Origin: CADEED01 sp035765415
Lineage (GTDB): Bacteria; Pseudomonadota; Gammaproteobacteria; Steroidobacterales; Steroidobacteraceae
Length of the DNA stretch: 64,000 bases
NCBI GenBank assembly: GCA_035765415.1
Contig: DASTXR010000152.1
Span: forward strand, 1-64,000
Reading direction: 5' to 3'
This document shows positions 1 to 6,954 of the stretch, in pieces. The notes below the pieces were generated by a model that was given only the letters and a program-made list of their open reading frames with translations, had not been told where the DNA came from and did no database searches. Both the position numbers and the translations under genes were made by a program. Numbering within the stretch: position 1 is the first letter of the stretch; each line of letters begins with the position of its first letter.

Positions 1-1465
1 TGGTGTCGGAGAATGACTCTTCGCCGATGGCGGTCGCAAAGATCGCTGCACGACCCGGGCGTACATCACCGAGAGGAATACCATTCGGCGGATCAGCCGG
101 AGTGGCCGGAGAAGCCGGCGGGCGCGGATTGGAGCTCGTCCAGTTCACGGAGCACCGTCCGAGCGAAGGTCCGGTTCCCGTCGTGCACTGGGACACGATC
201 GAACCACCTTCGGCCTGAAGCGCAACGGCTGTTCCTTCCGGCACCGGATTGTTGAAACGATCGGACAGCCGCGCGGTGACCGCCACGATTTCGCCATCGC
301 GATTCCAGGCCTCGACGTTCTGACACTCGACGGCGAGCGAGAAGCTGTCCTGGTCGGGAATACCGGTGGTGATGGTGAGCTGGTTCGACTGCGTGGACAA
401 CGTCGGTGTGACGCCCTGAACCGTTGCGGTGACACGCACGGTGGTGGCTACCGTACCGCCTTGAACGACGGTCTGAACTTCTCCGTCGGCGTTGCTTACC
501 GCGGAAGTCGGCGACAAGGAAATACCGCCGACAGTGGTGTTCAACGAGAAATTGACCGTGACGCCGACGCGCGGGCCATCAGCCTGGTCGACGACTCGGA
601 AGGTTACCCGCGAAGTTTCCGGATGATCGGCGTTGCCGGTGCCGCGCAGCGCAATGTTTTCCGGGTCGGCTTCGACGTAGACGATGGAACCGATGACGCC
701 CGGAGCAACGGTGACCGTGGCAGTCGCCGTGGGGGCCGAACCAGCAACAGTCGTCGAGGCGGTGATCACGTCGTTTCCGCTACAGCCTCTGGCGGCGTAG
801 GTCACGGTTGCGATGCCCGTGTTGGTGGTCACCGGATTCGGCGTGACCGTTGCGAGATTCGTGGCGATACAAGTTGAGCTGAACGTGACGGTCGCGTTTT
901 GCGTGTACAACGCTCCGTCAGACTGCTGCAGCACAGCCGTTATGGAAGTGCTGCCGCCGGCGGCAAGGTTTGGACTGGTGAGCGCAAGCACGCCAGGCTG
1001 GAAAGCTGCGCCAGTTCCGCTGCCCAGGGACACGGACGGCGGAACGTTTCCACCGGCAATGACCTGAACCGTCGTCGTCGCGGTAAGCGTGCCGCTGGTC
1101 GCGGTCACAGTAATGGTACGAGGAACATTGTCCCCCGCCGTGCCGAGATTTGCCGTGGCTTCGCCGTTGGCGTTGGTGGTTGGCGTGGCAGCGCTGATGC
1201 CGCCCGAGGTCGCAGTGAAGACGACAGGTACGTTCGCCACCAGGACATTGTTTGCGTCGCGCGCGAACGCCGTGATCGTGACCGGCGTGGAGCCATCCGA
1301 CGGCATGCTCGGTGCGCTCGCAGAAACGGACAGCTGCGTAGCCGTACCCGCACCACCGCCCGGAGGACCTGCGGGCGGGCGGAAGGCGTCATTGCTCTCG
1401 CCATCACTGCCACCGCAACCTGCGAGGGCGAAACCAAACACGATCGATAAGAGAAATTTACGCAT
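1..1465 (-). CDS. Big_1 (invasin-like) repeat lipoprotein, C-terminus beyond window
   Basis: The minus-strand frame starting at 1465 stays open to the left edge (488 codons seen), so the stop codon lies outside the window. The start MRKFLLSIVFGFALAGC is a lipoprotein signal peptide with lipobox LAGC (Cys at residue 17), followed by a Gly/Ser/Pro-rich linker. The rest is Thr/Val/Ala-rich with recurring phrases such as SDGSTPVTITAFARD, TNANGEATANL and SNADGEVQTVV, typical of bacterial Ig-like group 1 (Big_1) repeats of invasin/intimin-type surface proteins; at least three to four repeats are visible. It begins 48 bp after the pilQ stop on the same strand and may be co-transcribed with the pilus genes. 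Surface location and a role in adhesion are inferences from the domain type. Confidence 0.85.
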   Translation of the reverse strand, partial: MRKFLLSIVFGFALAGCGGSDGESNDAFRPPAGPPGGGAGTATQLSVSASAPSMPSDGSTPVTITAFARDANNVLVANVPVVFTATSGGISAATPTTNANGEATANLGTAGDNVPRTITVTATSGTLTATTTVQVIAGGNVPPSVSLGSGTGAAFQPGVLALTSPNLAAGGSTSITAVLQQSDGALYTQNATVTFSSTCIATNLATVTPNPVTTNTGIATVTYAARGCSGNDVITASTTVAGSAPTATATVTVAPGVIGSIVYVEADPENIALRGTGNADHPETSRVTFRVVDQADGPRVGVTVNFSLNTTVGGISLSPTSAVSNADGEVQTVVQGGTVATTVRVTATVQGVTPTLSTQSNQLTITTGIPDQDSFSLAVECQNVEAWNRDGEIVAVTARLSDRFNNPVPEGTAVALQAEGGSIVSQCTTGTGPSLGRCSVNWTSSNPRPPASPATPADPPNGIPLGDVRPGRAAIFATAIGEESFSDT

Positions 1466-1513
1466 GTCTTTTTCCTGAGTCTCGGTGAAGTACGGCGGCC
1501 TTTTTTGGCTCGC

Positions 1514-3703
1514 TCAGTACACGCTGACCCCTTCACGCAGAATCTTGGGGGTGACGAAGATCAACAACTCGTCCTTGTTGTTGGTCTTGCCAGTGGTCTT
1601 GAACAGGCGTCCGAGCACCGGCACGTCGCCCAGGTAGGGAACCTTCTTTACCGTCTCGCGACGCTCGGTTTCGAGGATGCCGCCGAGCACCACGGTCTGG
1701 CCGTCATTGACGATGACCGACGTGGTGATCTCACGCGTGTCGATCGACGGAACCTGCTGTCCGGCGCCACCGACGATGACCTGGCCCACGCTGTCTTTCT
1801 TGACGTTGAGGTCGAGAATGATGCGATTGTCGGGCGTGATCTGCGGAGTGACCTTGAGTTCGAGCACGGCTTCCTTGAACGAAATCGTGGTGGCGCCCGA
1901 CGACGCCGATTCCTGGAAAGGAATCTCGACACCCTGCTGGATGCTGGCTTCGCGCTGATTGGCGGTGATGAGGCGCGGAGTCGAGATGACTTCGCCGCGA
2001 CCTTCGTTTTGCGCAGCCGAGATCTCGAGGTCGACCAGGTAGTCGGAACCCAGGATCATGAACGCGAGGCTTCCGGCCGGATTCGCAACCGGGAGGTTGA
2101 CGTTGTAGCGCTGCGCGGCCGCAGCGGGTGAACCCGTCGGGATTTCGACCGGATACGGACTGCCGCTGCCGCTCTGCAGGTTGTCGAGGGCGCTGGCCAG
2201 CGTCGTATCGACCGACTGCGCGGTGCCCGAGGTCTGATACAGGCCGTCATTGCCATTCGCGGCGGTTCCCGTGAAGCCGGCGCGGATGCCGAGCTCTCGC
2301 GAGAAGTCGTCGCTGACGATGACGATGCGCGCCTCGATCTGCACCTGGCGAACCGGAATATCGAGCGTGCCGACCAGGCGACGGATGTCGTCGAGGCGAT
2401 CCGCGGAATCCTGCAGCAGCAGCGTATTGGTACGCTCGTCGACCGAAACCGTGCCGCGCTTGGAGAGCAATCCACCGCTGCCGGTCTGCGCCTTGATCAG
2501 GTTGGCGAGGTCAGAAGCCTTCGCATAATTGACCTGCAGATATTCCGAGCGCAGCGGCGCGAGGTCCTGCACGTCCGCGCGAGCGGCGAGCTCAGCCTTC
2601 TCGCGCGAAGCGAGTTCTTCGGTGGGCGCGACGATGATCACGTTGTCGTTGCGACGCTTGTCCAGGCCCTTGGTGCGCAGGACGATGTCGAGCGCCTGGT
2701 CCCACGGCACGTTCTGCAAGCGCAGCGTCACGCTGCCCTGGACCGAGTCGGAGACGACGATGTTCTGGCCGCTGGCGTCGGCCAGCAGCTGCAATACGGC
2801 GCGCGTTTCGATGTCCTGGAAGTTCAACGTGAGGCGCTCGCCGGTATAGACGCGCTTGTCTTCAGTCTTGGCAGCGGCCTTGCGGGCGGGCTGCACCTCG
2901 ACGACGTACTGATCGTCGGACTGGTACGCGAGATGTTCGAAATCACCGGTCGCGCTGATGGACAGGCGGACGCCGTCGCCGGCACGCACCACGTCGAAAC
3001 CGGTAACGGGCGTTGCGAAATCACCGGCGTCGTAACGACGGGCAAGATTGCTGGCCACTTCGGCGCCGGCAAAATCCACGACGATCTGGTTGCCAAGCTG
3101 GCGCAGGCTCGCCGGAGTGCGCGGATCGGAGAGACGCACGATCACGCGGCCGGTGCCACCGGTGCCGCGACGGAAATCGATGCCGCGAATGGCGCGCGGC
3201 CCGGAAGGCGCAGCGGAAGCAGAACGCGCAGGCTGTGAGCCGGCAGCTGGGCTCGAAACCGCGGCAGCCGCACCGTTGGTGGGTCCACCGATGAGCACGA
3301 TGACGTCGTTGCCGGAAACACGTGTCTGATAAGGCAGCAGGCGATCGAGGTTCAGCACGAGACGAGTGCGGCCGGCGGATTCGGCGGCCAGCACGGAATC
3401 CACTCCACCCACGCGCACGTCGATGCGGCGCGACGGGATGGCCAGCGCGGTGTTCGCGAGGTCGAGAGAGATGCGAGCCGGGTTGTCGATGGTGAAAGCG
3501 ACGGGTTCAGCGGGCGGCGAGGAGTGACGCAGGGTCAGCTGCACCTGCTGCCCGGAAATGTTCTGCACGTCGATCGACTCGAGCTTGTTAGGCGTGCCCT
3601 GCGCATGCGCGGCGTTCGTGGCAAAACCAACGATGACGGCGGCGGTGAGCCACAACAATGTCGAGGCGGTCAACTGACGGATGGATATCTTGTTCATTCG
3701 CAT
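1514..3703 (-). CDS. pilQ: Type IV pilus secretin PilQ
   Basis: This is the outer-membrane secretin through which the type IV pilus leaves the cell. The 729 residues begin with a signal peptide (cleavage likely after AHAQ, about residue 35). Two AMIN domains that bind peptidoglycan follow (about 40-140 and 167-272), then an STN domain (about 285-347, LNFQDIETRAVLQLLA), a secretin N1/NolW-type domain (about 385-465, VDERTNTLLLQD) and the secretin barrel (about 480-725), which holds VPYLGDVPVLGRLFK near the end. Length and domain order are normal for PilQ. It is the last pil gene of the minus-strand cluster, 20 bp after pilP. Confidence 0.97.
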   Translation of the reverse strand: MRMNKISIRQLTASTLLWLTAAVIVGFATNAAHAQGTPNKLESIDVQNISGQQVQLTLRHSSPPAEPVAFTIDNPARISLDLANTALAIPSRRIDVRVGGVDSVLAAESAGRTRLVLNLDRLLPYQTRVSGNDVIVLIGGPTNGAAAAVSSPAAGSQPARSASAAPSGPRAIRGIDFRRGTGGTGRVIVRLSDPRTPASLRQLGNQIVVDFAGAEVASNLARRYDAGDFATPVTGFDVVRAGDGVRLSISATGDFEHLAYQSDDQYVVEVQPARKAAAKTEDKRVYTGERLTLNFQDIETRAVLQLLADASGQNIVVSDSVQGSVTLRLQNVPWDQALDIVLRTKGLDKRRNDNVIIVAPTEELASREKAELAARADVQDLAPLRSEYLQVNYAKASDLANLIKAQTGSGGLLSKRGTVSVDERTNTLLLQDSADRLDDIRRLVGTLDIPVRQVQIEARIVIVSDDFSRELGIRAGFTGTAANGNDGLYQTSGTAQSVDTTLASALDNLQSGSGSPYPVEIPTGSPAAAAQRYNVNLPVANPAGSLAFMILGSDYLVDLEISAAQNEGRGEVISTPRLITANQREASIQQGVEIPFQESASSGATTISFKEAVLELKVTPQITPDNRIILDLNVKKDSVGQVIVGGAGQQVPSIDTREITTSVIVNDGQTVVLGGILETERRETVKKVPYLGDVPVLGRLFKTTGKTNNKDELLIFVTPKILREGVSVY

Positions 3704-3723
3704 CTACTCCCGGGCGTGGATCT

Positions 3724-4242
3724 TCAATTCAAGGCAAGCGAGGCGGGCCGTTCCATGTAGCCGCCAAGCCCGTCCGGAACTATTTCCACGACACTAATCT
3801 TCGAAGGCGATATTTCAGTGACCCTGCCATCCGCCTGGCCCAGATAATTTCCGGGTGACACGCGGTGGACGAGGCCATCTTTGGTCTTGATCAAGCCGTA
3901 CGTCCGATCCGAGAGACGCAACGTCCCGACCATGCGCAACGTATCGAGCGAGAACTGTTCGAGGAACTCGCGATTGCGGCGACTATCGGGTCGCAGCGCG
4001 TTGGAGTCGCCTCCGCCCGAACCGCCCGGCATGAACGGCGAACGCTTGTTCGACGATTCGTACGCGTAGCTTTCGTAGGGCTTGAGCTCGGGAAGCGGCT
4101 CGACGCGGCCACCCGGTTCTTTTTTCGTGTCGGCGATGAACTGGTCGAGCTCATCGTCCTTGCTTGAGCAACCGGATAGGGCGGCGGCGAGTACGCACGC
4201 TGCACCAACGAGACGCCAAGGGGTTTTGTGTTTCGAAAACAT
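3724..4242 (-). CDS. pilP: Type IV pilus lipoprotein PilP
   Basis: Inner-membrane lipoprotein that links the PilN/PilO complex to the PilQ secretin. The 172-residue protein opens with a lipoprotein signal ending in lipobox ALSGC. A flexible, Pro-rich linker follows, then the C-terminal beta-sandwich (about 95-165) with the family phrases LDTLRMVGTL and GLIKTKDGLVHRV. Its place between pilO (27 bp upstream) and pilQ (20 bp downstream) is canonical for pilMNOPQ. Confidence 0.96.
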   Translation of the reverse strand: MFSKHKTPWRLVGAACVLAAALSGCSSKDDELDQFIADTKKEPGGRVEPLPELKPYESYAYESSNKRSPFMPGGSGGGDSNALRPDSRRNREFLEQFSLDTLRMVGTLRLSDRTYGLIKTKDGLVHRVSPGNYLGQADGRVTEISPSKISVVEIVPDGLGGYMERPASLALN

Positions 4243-4269
4243 GTCTATAACCTGGGTTTTCGCTGTCCG

Positions 4270-4935
4270 TTACGCCGCTTCTTTCTTGCGCGACGACTTC
4301 TTGCTCGGGGGCGGCTCTTTCGCCTTCTCCGCGGCAGCCACTTCGGCGTCGTCGAGATAGCGGAAGGTCTTGGCCGTCAGCTCGACCGAAAGGTTGTCGT
4401 ACATATCCTTGTTGTCGGGCTTGATCGTGATTTCGTGCAGCGTGACGATGCGCGGCAGCGCGGCGATACCGCTGACGAATTCACCCATCTGGTGATATGA
4501 GCCGGTCAACTTGATCTTGATAGGCAGCTCGGCATAGAAGTCTTTCTTCACTTCGGTAGCGGGCTCGAAGAGTTTCTCTTCGAGTCCTGCGCCAACACCC
4601 ACCTGCGAGATGTCGACCAGCAGGTTCGGCACCTCGGTTCTTCCAGGCAGCTGGCGCAGCAGTGCGCCGAACGACCGCTCGATGTCGGCGAGCTGTTGCT
4701 GGTAGACCTCGAGATTCACCGCTTTCGAATGCTTCTGCTTGAAGGTCGTGCGCAGCGTCTGTTCTTCGGCGACGGCGCGATCGAGATTCGGCTTCTGATC
4801 GGACCAGACCAGGAAGTAAAACAGAACCGCGGCGATGACCACGAAGCAGAGCGCCACCGAGCCGACGCGAACCGGCAGCGGCCAGCGTCCCGGATCGTTG
4901 GGATCGAGTGATTTGATGTCGTCGAGAAAGCTCAT
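4270..4935 (-). CDS. pilO: Type IV pilus alignment protein PilO
   Basis: Bitopic inner-membrane protein that heterodimerises with PilN in the pilus alignment subcomplex. In its 221 residues one transmembrane segment is visible near 25-45 (VALCFVVIAAVLFYFLVW), then a coiled-coil stretch (about 50-100) and a ferredoxin-like periplasmic domain with GSYHQMGEFVSGIAALPRIV. The C-terminus is unusually rich in Lys, Glu and Pro (about 200-221). The start codon overlaps the pilN stop in an ATGA arrangement, so the two are translationally coupled. Confidence 0.96.
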   Translation of the reverse strand: MSFLDDIKSLDPNDPGRWPLPVRVGSVALCFVVIAAVLFYFLVWSDQKPNLDRAVAEEQTLRTTFKQKHSKAVNLEVYQQQLADIERSFGALLRQLPGRTEVPNLLVDISQVGVGAGLEEKLFEPATEVKKDFYAELPIKIKLTGSYHQMGEFVSGIAALPRIVTLHEITIKPDNKDMYDNLSVELTAKTFRYLDDAEVAAAEKAKEPPPSKKSSRKKEAA

Positions 4936-5534
4936 TTGCTGGCTCCCGCCGCCACACGCCGCTTGGGCTTGGTCGGCTGCTCTTCCGCCGGCGCTGTCGC
5001 TCCGGCCTGGTCGGCGAACAGAATGAACGTCGCACCCTGCGTGCTGTTCTTCTTGGTCTCGACGATGTCGAGCTCAGGATTCTTGAGATAACTCGAGCCA
5101 TCGATGTTGCGCATGAAAGCGGACACGCGTGTCGAGGACTGGGCAATGCCTTCGAACTTCAGGCGCGCGCCGTTCTGCGTGATGCCGGTGAGATAGACAC
5201 CGTCCGGCAACTGCTTGGCGATCTCGTCGAAGACATGGACGATTTCCGGCCGCGAACGCTGCAGCTTCTCGATGACTTCCATGCGCGCGATGAATCGCGC
5301 CTTGTCGGCTTCGAGGCTGTTGATCTTCTCGATCTGCTTGTCGAGCTCGACGATCTGCTCTTTGAGCCGTTCGTTGCGCGCTTCCTGGGCGCTGACCATC
5401 GAATCCATCATCAGGTAGCCGACGAATACCATGAGGCATGCGCCGACCGCTGCGCCACCGAGCGCAACGAGGAACTTGAGCTTGCGCTCCTTGCGTTCTT
5501 CATCGCGCCAGGGAAGTAGGTTTATGCGAGGCAT
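4932..5534 (-). CDS. pilN: Type IV pilus assembly protein PilN
   Basis: Bitopic inner-membrane protein that binds PilM through its N-terminal cytoplasmic tail and PilO through its periplasmic domain. The conserved PilM-binding start is clear (MPRINLLPWRDEERKER), followed by one transmembrane helix (about 24-46), a coiled coil (about 50-90) and a PilN fold with LPDGVYLTGI. Its 200 residues are about family length, with a Lys/Pro/Ala-rich tail. It overlaps pilM by one base (TAATG) and pilO by four. Confidence 0.97.
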   Translation of the reverse strand: MPRINLLPWRDEERKERKLKFLVALGGAAVGACLMVFVGYLMMDSMVSAQEARNERLKEQIVELDKQIEKINSLEADKARFIARMEVIEKLQRSRPEIVHVFDEIAKQLPDGVYLTGITQNGARLKFEGIAQSSTRVSAFMRNIDGSSYLKNPELDIVETKKNSTQGATFILFADQAGATAPAEEQPTKPKRRVAAGASK

Positions 5535-6601
5535 TAGTTGTCGAAGCTCCGCAGTGCGAGTCCACAGGCCGTGAGCAATGCGGTGGCGTCACGCGCAACC
5601 GCCTGCGCCTTGGCGCGGGACGAGAGTTTCATCTGACCGAGCGGGTCACCCTTTTCAGCGGAAATTCCGACGCGACTCGAGATGACGTCGGAGACACCGG
5701 AAATGTTCGCGCAACCGCCGCAGATCAGGATTTTTTCCGGCTGATCGCGGCCCGAACCCGAAGCGAGATAGAACTGCAGCGAGCGGCTCACCTGCTGCGT
5801 CATATCGTCGATGAACGGGTCGAGCACCTCGGCCTGGAAGTTGCCCGGCAAACCGCCTTCTTTCTTGGCGCGGCCGGCTTCTTCCATCGAAAGACCGTAG
5901 GTGCGCATGATTTCTTCGGTGAGCTGCTGCCCGCCGAACGCGAAGTCACGCGTGTAAACAACCTTGAGATTGCGCAGCACGCTGAACGTGGTGCTGCTCG
6001 CGCCGAAATCGACGACCGCGATGGTGCGGTCGATGCCGCCATCGGGCATCTGGTGCGTCATGAGCCGGCAGGCGTTCTCGAGTGCGAAAGCTTCGACGTC
6101 GACGATCTTGGCCGTGAGCCCCGCCGCATTCACCGCGGCCTGGCGCTGCTCCACGTTTTCGGTGCGCGTTGCGACCAGCAGGACGTCATTCGTCTCGGGA
6201 TCTTTTTCCGACGGACCTAACACTTCGAAGTCGTAGCTGACTTCGTCCATCGGGAAGGGGATGTACTGGTCCGCCTGCATCTCGACCTGAGCTTCGAGAT
6301 CGCGCTCGCGCAGACTGCGCGGCATCTGGATGACCTTGGTGATGGCAGCGTCGCCGGAGATTGCGATGGCAACTTCCTTGGCGCCGGCGCCGGAGCGTTT
6401 TACCGCACGACGGATCGCTTCACCGACGGCTTCTGCGTCGACGATGGCTTTCTCGTTCATGGCGTTCTGTGGGGTTGGCTCTGCCGCGTACGATTCGACG
6501 CGATAGGCACCGCCACTCGTCACGAGCTCGATCAACTTGACCGAAGAAGTTGTTATGTCAAGTCCGAGTAACGGACGATACTTGCGCGTTAGGAACAGCA
6601 C
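5534..6601 (-). CDS. pilM: Type IV pilus actin-like ATPase PilM
   Basis: Cytoplasmic actin/FtsA-like protein that nucleates the PilMNOP platform. The 355 residues start with LLGLDITTSSVKLIEL, the actin-like phosphate-1 motif, and carry a second nucleotide-binding phrase AVVDFGASSTTFSV (about 195-210) and ILICGGCANISGV (about 293-305). It is the first gene of the pil cluster. Its leader is long (over 300 bases) and contains a GEMM riboswitch and a possible second promoter, so expression is probably tuned by c-di-GMP. Confidence 0.97.
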   Translation of the reverse strand: MLFLTRKYRPLLGLDITTSSVKLIELVTSGGAYRVESYAAEPTPQNAMNEKAIVDAEAVGEAIRRAVKRSGAGAKEVAIAISGDAAITKVIQMPRSLRERDLEAQVEMQADQYIPFPMDEVSYDFEVLGPSEKDPETNDVLLVATRTENVEQRQAAVNAAGLTAKIVDVEAFALENACRLMTHQMPDGGIDRTIAVVDFGASSTTFSVLRNLKVVYTRDFAFGGQQLTEEIMRTYGLSMEEAGRAKKEGGLPGNFQAEVLDPFIDDMTQQVSRSLQFYLASGSGRDQPEKILICGGCANISGVSDVISSRVGISAEKGDPLGQMKLSSRAKAQAVARDATALLTACGLALRSFDN

Positions 6602-6661
6602 TTTCGCAGTCCTTTCAGTGTGTTAGAACGAGAACCGTGCGACCAATCTTAAAGCCGAGAC

Positions 6662-6690
6662 ACTATATATCAGCGTGAAGTTAAATTGAA
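6662..6690 (-). promoter_or_regulatory. Candidate proximal promoter of pilM
   Basis: On the minus strand TTCAAT (6685-6690) and TATAGT (6662-6667) are separated by 17 bp, with the -10 matching consensus at 5 of 6 bases and the -35 at only 3. If used, it would give transcripts that bypass the upstream riboswitch. This is a match by eye only. Confidence 0.35.
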
Positions 6691-6722
6691 CGAGACGCTG
6701 CTCACGAAACTGGCGGATTCCC

Positions 6723-6800
6723 GGGGATATCCCCCTGGCACCCACAAGGACAGAGACGGGCTTCCCGTTTGGGCTTGGAGTTGGTGGAACCAGGGGGCAG
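6723..6800 (-). promoter_or_regulatory. Putative expression platform of the pilM leader riboswitch
   Basis: Two mutually exclusive structures can be drawn in the leader RNA. CCCCCTGG at 6731-6738 is fully complementary to CCAGGGGG at 6790-6797, giving an 8-bp stem closing about 50 nt. The same bases 6731-6734 can instead form the local palindrome GGGGATATCCCC (6723-6734). A small hairpin (ACGGG, CTT, CCCGT; 6757-6769) sits inside the long-range loop. This is an arrangement expected for a switching region, but no U-rich terminator is evident, so the output mechanism is open. Confidence 0.45.
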
Positions 6801-6824
6801 TTATCCGGATCAACTCAGGCATGA

Positions 6825-6920
6825 AACCCGAGCCGGCAACCCCGCTGTCGTAGGCCAACCTTGAGCCCTTAGACCGGAAGCTTTGCGTCCCCACCTTTCG
6901 ATGAGTATGCATATCGACGA
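6825..6920 (-). promoter_or_regulatory. GEMM-I (cyclic di-GMP-I) riboswitch aptamer upstream of pilMNOPQ
   Basis: Read on the minus strand, this leader contains the invariant GEMM core GGACGCAAAGC (6880-6890). It is preceded by a hairpin whose CUCAUC and GGUGGG arms close a GAAA tetraloop (loop at 6896-6899), and followed by GGUCUAA, matching the tetraloop-receptor side, and AGCGGGGUUGCCGG (6833-6846), matching the conserved 3' part. Order and spacing match the class-I c-di-GMP riboswitch. The position that is usually GCAAA before the tetraloop stem reads GCAUA, and the closing P1 stem is not obvious, so ligand choice (c-di-GMP or cGAMP) cannot be settled by eye. The first downstream gene is pilM. 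Confidence 0.85.
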
Positions 6921-6925
6921 CGGTT

Positions 6926-6954
6926 ACTATGCATACGGCCAAAAGCCACCGCAA
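6926..6954 (-). promoter_or_regulatory. Candidate promoter driving the riboswitch-pilM transcript
   Basis: TTGCGG (6949-6954) and CATAGT (6926-6931), read on the minus strand, are spaced by 17 bp and would start transcription near 6919, just ahead of the aptamer. The -10 matches consensus at 4 of 6. It lies inside the first codons assigned to mrcA, so the two genes would share control DNA. Confidence 0.35.

Noticed and set aside
6670..6954. 94-codon minus-strand frame in the pilM leader
   Set aside because: It overlaps the structured riboswitch RNA, has no ribosome site and no recognisable protein features; conservation here is explained by the RNA.
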